DNA of 64,000 nt from an uncultured Collinsella sp. (GTDB lineage: Bacteria; Actinomycetota; Coriobacteriia; Coriobacteriales; Coriobacteriaceae). Position 1 is the stretch's first letter. Each line of letters starts with the position of its first letter. Both the position numbers and the translations under genes were made by a program. Under the pieces are notes generated by a model. That model saw nothing but the letters and a program-made list of their open reading frames with translations, was not told the origin of the DNA and did no database searches. The stretch spans positions 9,240 to 73,239 of the forward strand of contig UQKM01000012.1 of NCBI GenBank assembly GCA_900541685.1, given 5' to 3'. Positions 32,533 to 41,438 of the stretch are shown piece after piece.

Positions 32533-33684
32533 ATGGCGCTAGTGGTTAAGGCACTCAAGATTGAGATATTCGTGCTATGCATGATTGTTCTTATCGGGCT
32601 TGCCGTGCGAAGTCGTCGCTCCTTGTTCTCGAGCACCCAGCAGCTATTGTTTAGCATGCTTGGCTACACCTCTGCCGCGTACATATTATTCGATATGATC
32701 TGGACGCTTTCGGACGGTGTGGACGGCACGTTGGGCATTGCTGCCAACTGGATTTCCAACGCGGTTTCGTTTTCGCTCTTTGCTATCGCGTGTCTCATTT
32801 GGTTTATCTATTCCGAGACGGTGCAGGGTTCTCGCCTTTTGACCTCGCGCTATAGGGTGGTGCTTGTAGCGTTGCCTACGGCTCTGGTGGTCGTGCTGGC
32901 GTTTACCAGTTACTGGACGCACGCCCTGTTCTATATCGATTCGCAGGGCGTGTATCGTCGCGGCTTTGCCTATATGATCCAGCCCATCGTCAGCTACTGT
33001 TACGTTATACATACGTCCCTGCATGCGTTTGTGCAATCTCGCAGGGTCGAGAGCCTGCAGACGAAGGCCATCTATCGAACCTTGGCATTTTTCGCCATTC
33101 CGGCCCTGGTGGGCGGTACCTTTCAGGTCGTATACTCGGTGCCCGGCCTTTGTGTCGGCATAATGATTAGCATGTTGCTGCTTTACATCATCTACCAGGA
33201 GCAGCTCATCTCGACCGACCCGTTGACTGGACTTAACAATCGCAACCGTTTTGAGACCTATATGCTGTCGCTCTTCTCAAATGTGGATCAGGCCGAAGAT
33301 GTATATCTGCTTATGATGGACGCCGACGGCTTTAAGCAGATTAACGATCGCTATGGGCATGTGGAGGGCGACCACGCTCTTCAGGTCATATCCGCTGCGC
33401 TCAAAGAAGTCTGCTCGGCGTCTGGCGGCTTTATCGCACGTTATGGCGGCGATGAGTTCGTGGTGCTCCAAAAGGCGACGGCGGAGCAGGACATCATAAG
33501 CCTGTGTGCGGCAATCAACGATGAGCTCGCACGTGCCGACGTGCCGTATCTGTTGCGGATGTCCATCGGCTACGCACGGGTCGGTGACGGTGTCGATACC
33601 TGGCAAGACTTGCTTCGCGCTGCCGATGCGGAGCTCTACCGCGTCAAGGCCGAGAAAAAGAAAGCCGGCGTCCAGATACGCTAG
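32533..33684 (+). CDS. Membrane-bound GGDEF protein (putative diguanylate cyclase)
   Basis: 383 residues: about six to seven membrane segments (about 5-215), then a GGDEF domain (about 225-380). The active-site motif GGDEF is intact at 305-309, with STDPLTGLNNRNRFE at the domain start. The inhibitory RxxD site normally five residues before GGDEF is absent (SASGG there), so product inhibition by that site is unlikely. The product would be cyclic di-GMP. The sensor part has no named domain that I recognise. Start choice is uncertain: ATG 32533 has GAAGGG directly adjacent, GTG 32542 has it 9 bases upstream. No EAL or PilZ gene is in the window. Confidence 0.87.
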   Translation: MALVVKALKIEIFVLCMIVLIGLAVRSRRSLFSSTQQLLFSMLGYTSAAYILFDMIWTLSDGVDGTLGIAANWISNAVSFSLFAIACLIWFIYSETVQGSRLLTSRYRVVLVALPTALVVVLAFTSYWTHALFYIDSQGVYRRGFAYMIQPIVSYCYVIHTSLHAFVQSRRVESLQTKAIYRTLAFFAIPALVGGTFQVVYSVPGLCVGIMISMLLLYIIYQEQLISTDPLTGLNNRNRFETYMLSLFSNVDQAEDVYLLMMDADGFKQINDRYGHVEGDHALQVISAALKEVCSASGGFIARYGGDEFVVLQKATAEQDIISLCAAINDELARADVPYLLRMSIGYARVGDGVDTWQDLLRAADAELYRVKAEKKKAGVQIR

Positions 33685-33784
33685 AAAAAGGGGCGCACGC
33701 TTGCGTGCGTGGTGGCCTTCAGCTCACCGATGTACTCCATTAAACTAAAGTATGTGAATCTCTCTGCTAAATAAGGGCAGTTCG

Positions 33785-34720
33785 CTAGGCTTTTTTGGGT
33801 TTGTTGACGATGATGATGCCGCTGCAGACCAAGAGCAGGGCAACGATGACGGTAACGGGGCTCGTGCCGGCGCCCTCGCCAAGCAGCAGTGCGCTCAGCA
33901 GTACGCCAAAGACCGGGTTCATAAACCCAAAGACCGAGACGCGGCTGACGGGGTTGACGGCAAGCAGGCGCGACCACAGCGAGTAGGCGACCGCGGAGAT
34001 AAGCGCCATGTAGATGATGAGCACGATGGCGGGGACAATCGCCGTGGGGGAGAGCGCGCCACCCATCAAAAAGCCGATGGCGGTGAGGACCAGGCCGCCG
34101 ACCAAGAACTGCCACCCGGCAAGCAAGACGCCGTCGTGCTTGCGCGAGAAGATGCCGATCAGGCAGGTCGAAAGAGCACCCGCGACAGTGGAGGCTAGGA
34201 TAAAGCCCTCGCCATCGAGCCTGAAGCCAAAGGTGCCATCTGCGCCCGAGAGGTTGACGAGCGCGACGCCGGCAAAGCCCAGCGCACAGCCAAGCACCTT
34301 GGCCGTATTGAGCTTCTCGGTGTGAAATGCCAGGGCGGCAAAGAGGATTGCGAGGAAGTTGGCGCTGGCCTCGATGATGGAGCTCGACATGGCGCTGGCG
34401 CGCGAGAGGCCCAGATAGAAAAAGAAGTACTGCCCGATAGTCTGGAAGAGCGACAAGACAAAGATGGGCTTGATGTCGCGAGCCTGCGGAATGAGGGGGC
34501 GGCGTTGGGCCGCACTCATCCCAACGATAACCAGGGCGCCGGCAAGCGTGAAGCGCAAGCCCGCAAAGAGCAGCTGCGAGGCGCTATCGTGCGCCGGGAT
34601 ACCAAAGAGTGCGTAGCCGATCTTGATGCAGGGAAAGGCCGATCCCCAGAGTGCACAGCAAACAAGACAGCTCAGGATGAGTCCGGGCAGGGTGGCGAGA
34701 TACGGCTTGCGGCTTTCCAT
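33785..34720 (-). CDS. DMT-superfamily (EamA) transporter
   Basis: 311 residues with ten membrane segments in two EamA repeats. CCALWGSAFPCIKIG at the first segment and YMALISAVAYSLWSRLLAVNPVSRVS in the second repeat are typical. The family exports metabolites or amino acids; the substrate is unknown. The ATG at 34720 has AGGAAGGAC upstream; an earlier in-frame start at 34762 lies in the purL terminator region. It lies downstream of purL on the same strand but behind a strong terminator. It converges with the GGDEF gene with only a weak GC-rich palindrome between (33695-33712). Confidence 0.88.
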   Translation of the reverse strand: MESRKPYLATLPGLILSCLVCCALWGSAFPCIKIGYALFGIPAHDSASQLLFAGLRFTLAGALVIVGMSAAQRRPLIPQARDIKPIFVLSLFQTIGQYFFFYLGLSRASAMSSSIIEASANFLAILFAALAFHTEKLNTAKVLGCALGFAGVALVNLSGADGTFGFRLDGEGFILASTVAGALSTCLIGIFSRKHDGVLLAGWQFLVGGLVLTAIGFLMGGALSPTAIVPAIVLIIYMALISAVAYSLWSRLLAVNPVSRVSVFGFMNPVFGVLLSALLLGEGAGTSPVTVIVALLLVCSGIIIVNKPKKA

Positions 34721-34743
34721 GATGTCCTTCCTGCATGCGCGAA

Positions 34744-34782
34744 GCAAAAAAGAACCCGCCACCGGATGTGTCGGTGGCGGGT
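34744..34782 (-). terminator. Rho-independent terminator after purL
   Basis: On the minus strand ACCCGCCACC pairs with GGTGGCGGGT and is followed by TCTTTTTTGC. Confidence 0.9.
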
Positions 34783-34819
34783 GTTGTTACCCGAGGGGAT
34801 TGTACCCGATGGGAAAAGT

Positions 34820-37800
34820 TTAAGCGAAGTAGGCCACGCCGCTCTCAAAGATCGGCATGAACTTATCGCCGGGGACATGCTCGGGCACGTTGCGGTACAG
34901 GTTGTCGCCGCGACGCTCGGCATGGCCCATCTTGCCCAGGACGCGGCCGTCGGGGCTCGTGATGCCCTCGATGGCGAGTGCGGAGCCGTTGGGGTTGACG
35001 GAGAGATCCATGCTGGGCTTGCCGTTCTCGCCCACGTACTGCGTGGCGACCTGGCCGTTGGCGATCAGCTGGGCGAGCACTTCGTCATTGGCGACAAAGC
35101 GGCCCTCGCCGTGGCTGATGGCGACGGTGTAGGGGTCGTCCAGGCTGCACTGCGACAGCCACGGGGACAAGTTGGACGAGATGCGGGTGCGCACCAGACG
35201 GCTCTGGTGGCGACCGATGGTGTTGAACGTCAACGTGGGCGCATCGGGCGTGGCGTCGACGATGTCGCCGTAGGGCACCAGACCGAGCTTGATCAGGGCC
35301 TGGAAGCCGTTGCAGATGCCCAGCATCAGGCCATCGCGGGCCTTGAGCAGGTCGCGGACTGCCTCGGTGACCTCGGGAGCGCGGAAGAACGCCGTGATGA
35401 ACTTGGCGGAGCCGTCGGGCTCGTCGCCGCCCGAGAAGCCGCCGGGGATCATGACGATCTGGCTTGCACGGATGCGGCGGGCAAGCTCGTGGGTGCTCTC
35501 GGCGACGGCCTCGGGCGTGAGGTTGTTGATCACGAAGGTGTCGGCCTCGGCACCGGCGGCACGGAAGGCGCGGGCGCTGTCGTACTCGCAGTTGTTGCCG
35601 GGGAACACGGGGATGATCACGCGCGGGCGGGCGATCTTGGCGCCGCCGTACACGTGGATATCCTTGGCGCGGAAGTCGATGGTCTCGACCTCGGGGGTCT
35701 CGCCGGCGCTGCGGTAGGTGAAGACGCCCTCGATGCCGCTCTCCCAGGCCTCCTGGAGCTCGGAGAGCTCGATGACTTCGGAACCGGTGTCGATGACATA
35801 GCCCTCGACGGTGGTGCCCAGGGGCTCGACGACAACGCCGTCGGCGACCTCGGGCAGCTCGGCATCCTCGGCGAGCTCGACAATAAAGCTGCCGTAGAGC
35901 GGGGTGAAGAGGCTCTCCACGTCTACATCCTCGGCAAGCTCGATACCGATCTGGTTACCGACGCACATCTTAAAGAGGCTCTCGGCGCCGCAGCCGTAGC
36001 CGGGCGTGGAGATGGCCAGGGCGTTGCCGGTAGCAGTGAGCGCCTCGACGGCGTCAAACGCGGCGAGCAGCTGCTGAGCATCGGGGCGGTAGTCCTCGCC
36101 ATAGGTGGCGGGGGCGATGCGGACGACGCGGTGCGTGAGGCCCTTGAACTCGGGCGAGACGGCGCGGGCGGCCTTGCCCACGGCGACGGCGAAGCTGATC
36201 AGGGTCGGCGGAACGTTGAGCTCGCCGGCCTCGTCCTCAAACGAACCGCTCATGGAGTCCTTGCCGCCGATGGCGCCGGCACCCAGGTCGACCTGGGCCA
36301 TAAGGGCACCCAGGACGGCAGCCATGGGCTTGCCCCAGCGCTCGGCCTCGGTGCGCAGGCGCTCGAAGTACTCCTGGAAGGAGAGGTAGGTGCGCTTGTG
36401 CTCAAAGCCGGCGGCAACGAGCTTGGCGATGGACTCGACCACGGACAGGTAGGCGCCCGCAAACTGGTCGGCCTCCATCAGATAGGGGTTGAAGCCCCAT
36501 GCCATGGCGCTCGCCGTGGTGGTCTCGCCGTCCACGGGGAACTTGGCGACCATGGCCGAGCTTGGGGTGAGCTGCGTCTTGCCGCCAAAGGGCATGAGCA
36601 CGGTCGCGGCGCCGATGGTGGAGTCGAAGCGCTCGGAAAGGCCCTTGTTGGAAGCGACGTTGAGGTCGGTGACGAGCGAGGTCATGCGCTCGGCGAGCGT
36701 GGTACCGGCCCAGCTGGGCTGCCACACACTGCGGGCGCAGACGTGGACGACCTGGTGCTTGGGCGCACCGTTGGAGTTGAGGAACTCGCGGGACAGATCG
36801 ACGATGGCGACGCCGTTCCAGGCCATGCGCATGCGCGGCTCGGCGGTAACCTCGGCGATAACGGTCGCCTCCAGGTTCTCCTCGGCGGCGTAGCCCATGA
36901 ACTCCTCGACGTCACCGTCGGCGACGGCGCAGGCCATGCGCTCCTGGGATTCAGAGATGGCGAGCTCGGTGCCGTCAAGACCGTCGTACTTTTTGGTCAC
37001 GGTATCAAGGTCGACATACAGGCCGTCGGCAAGCTCGCCTACGGCGACCGAGACACCGCCGGCGCCAAAGTCGTTGCAGCGCTTGATCAGACGGCAGGCA
37101 TCGCCGCGGCGGAACAGGCGCTGCAGCTTGCGCTCGACCGGGGCGTTGCCCTTCTGGACCTCGGCGCCCGATGTCTCGATGGACTCGGTGTTCTGGGTCT
37201 TGGAGGAGCCGGTGGCACCGCCGATGCCGTCACGGCCGGTGCGGCCGCCCAACAGGATGATCTTGTCGGTGGGGGCGGGGCACTCGCGACGCACGTGGTT
37301 TGCCGGGGTAGCGCCCACGACGGCGCCGACCTCCATGCGCTTGGCGACGTAGCCGGGGTGATAGAGTTCGTTGACCTGACCGGTGGCAAGGCCGATCTGG
37401 TTGCCGTAGCTGGAGTAGCCGGCGGCAGCAGTGGTCACGAGCTTACGCTGCGGCAGCTTGCCCTCGAGCGTCTCGGACACGGGGACGGTGGGGTCGCCGG
37501 CGCCGGTGACACGCATGGCCTGGTACACGTAGCTGCGGCCCGACAGCGGGTCGCGGATGGCACCGCCCACGCAGGTGGCGGCACCGCCGAAGGGCTCGAT
37601 CTCGGTCGGGTGGTTATGGGTCTCGTTCTTAAAGAGGAACAGCCAGTCCTGGTCCTCGCCGTCGACATCGACCTTCACCTTGACGGTGCAGGCGTTAATC
37701 TCCTCGGACTCGTCGACATCGGTCATGACGCCGGTCTTCTTGAGGTACTTGGCGCCGATGGTGCCCATGTCCATGAGGCAGACGGGCTTGGTGTCGCGAC

Positions 37801-38566
37801 CGAGTTCGTGGCGCATCTCCATGTAGCGGTCGAAGGCCTGCTGCACCACGGCGTCGTCGATCGTCACGTCGTCCAGGACGGTGCCGAAGGTGGTGTGGCG
37901 GCAGTGATCGGACCAGTAGGTGTCGATCACGCGGATCTCGGTGATGGTGGGGTCGCGATCCTCATCGCGGAAGTACTGCTGGCAGAAGGCGATGTCCGCC
38001 TCGTCCATGGCAAGGCCGCGCTCGGAAATAAAGGCGGCAAGGCCGGCTTCGTCGAGCTCGCGGAAACCGTCGAGCACCTCGACGGGCTGGGGCTCGACGG
38101 TTTCCATGTACAGCGTCTCGGGCAGGTCGAGCGAGGCGATGCGCGCCTCGACGGGGTTCACCACGTAGTGCTTGATGGCATCAATGGCGGCCTCGTCCAG
38201 AGCGCCCGAGATCATATAGACCTTGGCGGAGCGCACGGCGGGGCGCTCGCCCTGGCTGATGAGCTGCACGCACTCGCTGGCGGAGTCGGCGCGCTGGTCA
38301 AACTGGCCAGGCAGGAATTCGACGGCAAAGACGGCGCCATCGCTTGCGGGGAGCTCGTCGTAGGTCACATCGACCTGGGGCTCGCTAAAGACGGTCGGCA
38401 CGCAGGACCGGAAAAGCTCCTTGTCGATGCCCTCGACGTCGTAGCGGTTGATAATCTTCAGGGCCTCGATGCCCTTGATGCCGAGAATTTCGGTCAGCTC
38501 GCCCTTGAGCTGCTGAGCCTCGACGTCGAACCCGGGTTTCTTCTCCACGTAGATACGAGAGACCAT
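34820..38566 (-). CDS. purL: Phosphoribosylformylglycinamidine synthase, single-chain form
   Basis: 1248 residues. ATP-dependent amidation of FGAR to FGAM in purine synthesis, with glutamine as ammonia donor. The synthase part shows SDHCRHTTFG near 230 and KNETHNHPTEIEPFGGAATC near 310; the C-terminal glutaminase has the nucleophile cysteine in LGICNGFQALIKLG and an upstream FPGNNCEYDSARAF. It is therefore the large fused enzyme, not the PurL/PurQ/PurS three-subunit type. The ATG at 38566 has AGGAA 6 bases upstream; the frame is open to 38674, but that part is unlike the family. The gene is monocistronic, divergent from the antiporter, and ends in a strong terminator. Other purine genes are not in the window. 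Confidence 0.96.
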   Translation of the reverse strand: MVSRIYVEKKPGFDVEAQQLKGELTEILGIKGIEALKIINRYDVEGIDKELFRSCVPTVFSEPQVDVTYDELPASDGAVFAVEFLPGQFDQRADSASECVQLISQGERPAVRSAKVYMISGALDEAAIDAIKHYVVNPVEARIASLDLPETLYMETVEPQPVEVLDGFRELDEAGLAAFISERGLAMDEADIAFCQQYFRDEDRDPTITEIRVIDTYWSDHCRHTTFGTVLDDVTIDDAVVQQAFDRYMEMRHELGRDTKPVCLMDMGTIGAKYLKKTGVMTDVDESEEINACTVKVKVDVDGEDQDWLFLFKNETHNHPTEIEPFGGAATCVGGAIRDPLSGRSYVYQAMRVTGAGDPTVPVSETLEGKLPQRKLVTTAAAGYSSYGNQIGLATGQVNELYHPGYVAKRMEVGAVVGATPANHVRRECPAPTDKIILLGGRTGRDGIGGATGSSKTQNTESIETSGAEVQKGNAPVERKLQRLFRRGDACRLIKRCNDFGAGGVSVAVGELADGLYVDLDTVTKKYDGLDGTELAISESQERMACAVADGDVEEFMGYAAEENLEATVIAEVTAEPRMRMAWNGVAIVDLSREFLNSNGAPKHQVVHVCARSVWQPSWAGTTLAERMTSLVTDLNVASNKGLSERFDSTIGAATVLMPFGGKTQLTPSSAMVAKFPVDGETTTASAMAWGFNPYLMEADQFAGAYLSVVESIAKLVAAGFEHKRTYLSFQEYFERLRTEAERWGKPMAAVLGALMAQVDLGAGAIGGKDSMSGSFEDEAGELNVPPTLISFAVAVGKAARAVSPEFKGLTHRVVRIAPATYGEDYRPDAQQLLAAFDAVEALTATGNALAISTPGYGCGAESLFKMCVGNQIGIELAEDVDVESLFTPLYGSFIVELAEDAELPEVADGVVVEPLGTTVEGYVIDTGSEVIELSELQEAWESGIEGVFTYRSAGETPEVETIDFRAKDIHVYGGAKIARPRVIIPVFPGNNCEYDSARAFRAAGAEADTFVINNLTPEAVAESTHELARRIRASQIVMIPGGFSGGDEPDGSAKFITAFFRAPEVTEAVRDLLKARDGLMLGICNGFQALIKLGLVPYGDIVDATPDAPTLTFNTIGRHQSRLVRTRISSNLSPWLSQCSLDDPYTVAISHGEGRFVANDEVLAQLIANGQVATQYVGENGKPSMDLSVNPNGSALAIEGITSPDGRVLGKMGHAERRGDNLYRNVPEHVPGDKFMPIFESGVAYFA

Positions 38567-38750
38567 TGGTTCCTGCCTTCCTGATCGGTTGGGCGTACGG
38601 TACGGTATGCGGCAGCGGTCGGTTTGCGGGGTCTGCCCTGCGGTCGCCTTGAGCCACATGTTTGTAAACCTCACTATGATACGACAGCTCGCGGCGCGTT
38701 GAGGACGGCGAGGGTGCTACAGTGAAGCGCAAACAAGAGAAAGGCATCAC

Positions 38751-40334
38751 ATGGCATTCGTTTCGCTCGCCATCATCGCACTCGTGGCCTTTGCGAGTCC
38801 TTTTATCGCCTCGGCGATTCCCGGAAAACCCGTTCCCGAGACGGTCTTTTTGCTCGTGCTCGGCGCGGTACTGGGACCCCATATGCTCGGCGTCATCCAT
38901 GTAGATGCTGAGGTCTCGCTTGTGTCCGAGCTGGGCCTGGCCTTTTTGTTCCTGCTTGCCGGCTTTGAGATCGACCCCAAGAGCATCACAGGCGTCGAGG
39001 GGCGCTACGGCTTGGCGACGTGGGTCGTCACGTTTGGTATCGCCTGGCTTGCCGTGCGCTTTACCCCGTGGTTCTCAGTCAGTCATTTCGACGGTATCGC
39101 CGTGACGCTTGCCCTCACTTCGACGGCGCTCGGTACGCTTGTGCCCATCATGCGTGAGCGCTCGCTCACCGGCACGCGCGTGGGCGACTCGATTCTCGCG
39201 TATGGCACTTGGGGCGAGCTCGGTCCCGTGCTCGCCATGTCGGTGCTGTTGTCTGCCCGCACTGGTATCCAAACGCTCGTTATCCTTGGCTTGTTTGCGG
39301 TGGTTTGCGTGTTGCTGGCCGTGGTCCCGAGCCGCTCCAAGCGCGTCGGCAGCCGCTTCTTTGCATTTGTTGAGGAGCGCGCCGATACCACGTCGCAGAC
39401 CTTCGTGCGCCTGACGGTGCTCATCCTGGTCACGCTCGTGGCATTCTCGGCTGTCTTTGATCTCGACATCGTGTTGGGTTCTTTTGCCGCCGGCTTTGTC
39501 CTGCGCTATATCATCCCCGAGGGCAACCATACGCTCGAGACCAAGCTCGACGGTCTGGCCTACGGTTTTTTGATTCCGGTGTTCTTTACCGTATCGGGCG
39601 CAAAGATCGATCTGACGGCCGTGGCGTCGCGCACGGGTCTGCTCGTGGGCTTTATCGTGGCGTTGTTGATTATTCGTGCCGTGCCCATTCTTATTTCCAT
39701 GAGCATTTGTCCTGCGACGCGCGATGTGTCGGCGTATGGTCGCATTACCGTGGCCCTGTACTGCACCACGGCGCTGCCGATCATCGTTGCCGTTACGAGC
39801 GTTGCCGTCAACGCGGGCGCGCTGTCGCAAGATATTGCGTCGGTCATGGTTGCCGCCGGTGCCATCACGGTGTTCTTGATGCCATTGCTCGCGCAGCTCT
39901 TCTACCGCGTGGTGGATGCCGCACCGGTCGCCGCCGTGGCAGAGGTTGCCGAGCATCCATCCGATGCGCTCGACATCTTGCGCGCCCACCACGACCTAGC
40001 GAGCTTGCTCGCGCGCGAGCACGAGCTGCTGACCTCGCATGGCCATGGTCGCGTATTCGAGGGCCTGCCTACGCTCGATACGATTGCCGAGCGTCTTTCC
40101 GCCGAGGCAGCGAGCGGCCACATCGATGCCCGCATCGTGGACGCGGCGCACCTGCTTGCCGATAAGACCTATGGAGACGAGGTCGACCCGTCCGAGCTGA
40201 CTCCGCGTGAGCGCCGCCGCCTGGAGCGCGCCAAGCTCGCCGTGCATGAGTATCGCCGTCGCATGCTGGAGCTTTATGCGCATGAAGAAGCCGACGAGGA
40301 CGACGGCAAATTGCCGACGCTGGTGCGGAGGTGA
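38751..40334 (+). CDS. CPA2-type cation:proton antiporter
   Basis: 527 residues. About 12 membrane segments (1-390), with PETVFLLVLGAVLGPHMLG and ELGLAFLFLLAGFEIDP at the N-terminus and LDIVLGSFAAGFVLRYIIP in the middle, as in sodium or potassium:proton antiporters. The C-terminal 130 residues are soluble, charged and helical, without a visible TrkA-N nucleotide-binding domain. Start at 38751 has GAAAGG 6 bases upstream. Divergent from purL; ends before a strong terminator. The transported ion is not certain. Confidence 0.9.
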   Translation: MAFVSLAIIALVAFASPFIASAIPGKPVPETVFLLVLGAVLGPHMLGVIHVDAEVSLVSELGLAFLFLLAGFEIDPKSITGVEGRYGLATWVVTFGIAWLAVRFTPWFSVSHFDGIAVTLALTSTALGTLVPIMRERSLTGTRVGDSILAYGTWGELGPVLAMSVLLSARTGIQTLVILGLFAVVCVLLAVVPSRSKRVGSRFFAFVEERADTTSQTFVRLTVLILVTLVAFSAVFDLDIVLGSFAAGFVLRYIIPEGNHTLETKLDGLAYGFLIPVFFTVSGAKIDLTAVASRTGLLVGFIVALLIIRAVPILISMSICPATRDVSAYGRITVALYCTTALPIIVAVTSVAVNAGALSQDIASVMVAAGAITVFLMPLLAQLFYRVVDAAPVAAVAEVAEHPSDALDILRAHHDLASLLAREHELLTSHGHGRVFEGLPTLDTIAERLSAEAASGHIDARIVDAAHLLADKTYGDEVDPSELTPRERRRLERAKLAVHEYRRRMLELYAHEEADEDDGKLPTLVRR

Positions 40335-40393
40335 CATTCCCGTTTGAGGACGGACGCGAAACGGGACGCAGTTTCCCTTCAAACAGAAGAAGA

Positions 40394-40433
40394 CGCGCTG
40401 CCCGCAGTTGATGCGGGCAGCGCGCCTTTTTTG
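40394..40433. terminator. Terminator between the antiporter and the SDR gene
   Basis: GCGCTGCCCGC (40395-40405) pairs with GCGGGCAGCGC (40413-40423), followed by GCCTTTTTTG. A further weak palindrome (TCCCGTTT...AAACGGGA) lies upstream near 40340-40365. Confidence 0.85.
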
Positions 40434-40474
40434 GTTGAGCTATGTTGGGGCCAGGGGCCAAAGCTTGTGGCCTC

Positions 40475-41224
40475 TTAGGAGCGGGCGGCTCCGTCGACGG
40501 GGAGCACGGCACCCGTAACATAGGAGGACATGTCGCTCGCCAAGAAAACAAAGGCGTTGGCGACATCCTCGGGCTCGCCCATGCGACCCAGCGGAATGGT
40601 GGCGATGATGGGCTTGATGACCTCTTCGGGCAGGTTGGCGACCATATCGGTCTTGGTTACGCCAGGTGCGACGGCGTTGACGCGAATGCCCATGGGGGCG
40701 AGCTCGCGCGAGAGCGACTGGACCATGCCGTTGACGGCGAACTTGGACGTGGGATAGCCGACGCCGGAGGGCTGACCGTACTTGGCGACCATCGAGCTCG
40801 TGGTGGTGATGGTGCCGCCGTGGCCGGCCTCGGTCATGATCTTGGCGGCAGCCTGGTGGCCATTAAAGACGGCGACGACGTTGAGGTCCATGACCTTTGC
40901 AAACTCCTCGGCCGTGTAGTCCAAGAGGGGTGAACGCTGGGAGATACCGGCATTGTTGACGACCGTGTCCAAGCCGCCCATGTCGGCTGCAGTCTGCGTA
41001 AAGGCCTCAGTCACGGCCTCGAGCGAGGTGAGATCGCAGGAGCGACCCCAGACCTTGGCGTCGGGATAGGCGGCTGTCAGCTTCTCAACGGCCGTGTCGG
41101 CAGTCTCCTGGCGCGAGCCAAAGACGGTGACGGCAGCGCCTTCCTCGATAAAACGGCAGGCGATGGCATAGCCGATACCGCGTGTGCCTCCGGTGATGAT
41201 TGCTTTCTTGCCCTCGAGCAACAT
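40475..41224 (-). CDS. Short-chain dehydrogenase/reductase (FabG-like)
   Basis: 249 residues. The cofactor motif TGGTRGIG at about 11-18, NNAG near 90, the catalytic serine in TTTSSM and the YPTSK pair near 156 are intact; the C-terminus VTGAVLPVDGA is typical of 3-oxoacyl-ACP reductase-like enzymes. Arginine in VFGSRQ after the second strand fits NADPH preference. It could be a FabG or a general SDR acting on sugars, steroids or other carbonyls; no fatty-acid genes are nearby, so fabG is not assigned. The ATG at 41224 has GAGGAAG 5 bases upstream. Confidence 0.88.
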   Translation of the reverse strand: MLLEGKKAIITGGTRGIGYAIACRFIEEGAAVTVFGSRQETADTAVEKLTAAYPDAKVWGRSCDLTSLEAVTEAFTQTAADMGGLDTVVNNAGISQRSPLLDYTAEEFAKVMDLNVVAVFNGHQAAAKIMTEAGHGGTITTTSSMVAKYGQPSGVGYPTSKFAVNGMVQSLSRELAPMGIRVNAVAPGVTKTDMVANLPEEVIKPIIATIPLGRMGEPEDVANAFVFLASDMSSYVTGAVLPVDGAARS

Positions 41225-41372
41225 GGTGCTTCCTCTCATCGCGGGCGGACATTCGCAGCACAGCGTAGCGGTAGTCGGAATCGGCCGCGTTTGCATATCG
41301 GTGAACGGTAGCCCGCGTTACCGATGAGCGGCTCGCGCAAATATGCTTTGCCGTTGTGCTTAGGGCAGGTGA

Positions 41373-41409
41373 CAAAAGGGCTCCCGTCCCACATCGGACG
41401 GGAGCCCTC
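41373..41409 (-). terminator. Rho-independent terminator after hom
   Basis: A perfect 13-bp stem, AGGGCTCCCGTCC with GGACGGGAGCCCT, followed on the minus strand by TTTTG. Confidence 0.9.
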
Positions 41410-41438
41410 AAGGCGCGTATTGCTAGGCGAGCATTGGG

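Noticed and set aside
34322..38584. A 1420-codon open frame on the plus strand
   Set aside because: It is exactly antisense to purL, has the low-complexity Gly/Ala/Asp/Leu/Val composition of a mirror frame in GC-rich DNA, and no ribosome-binding site.
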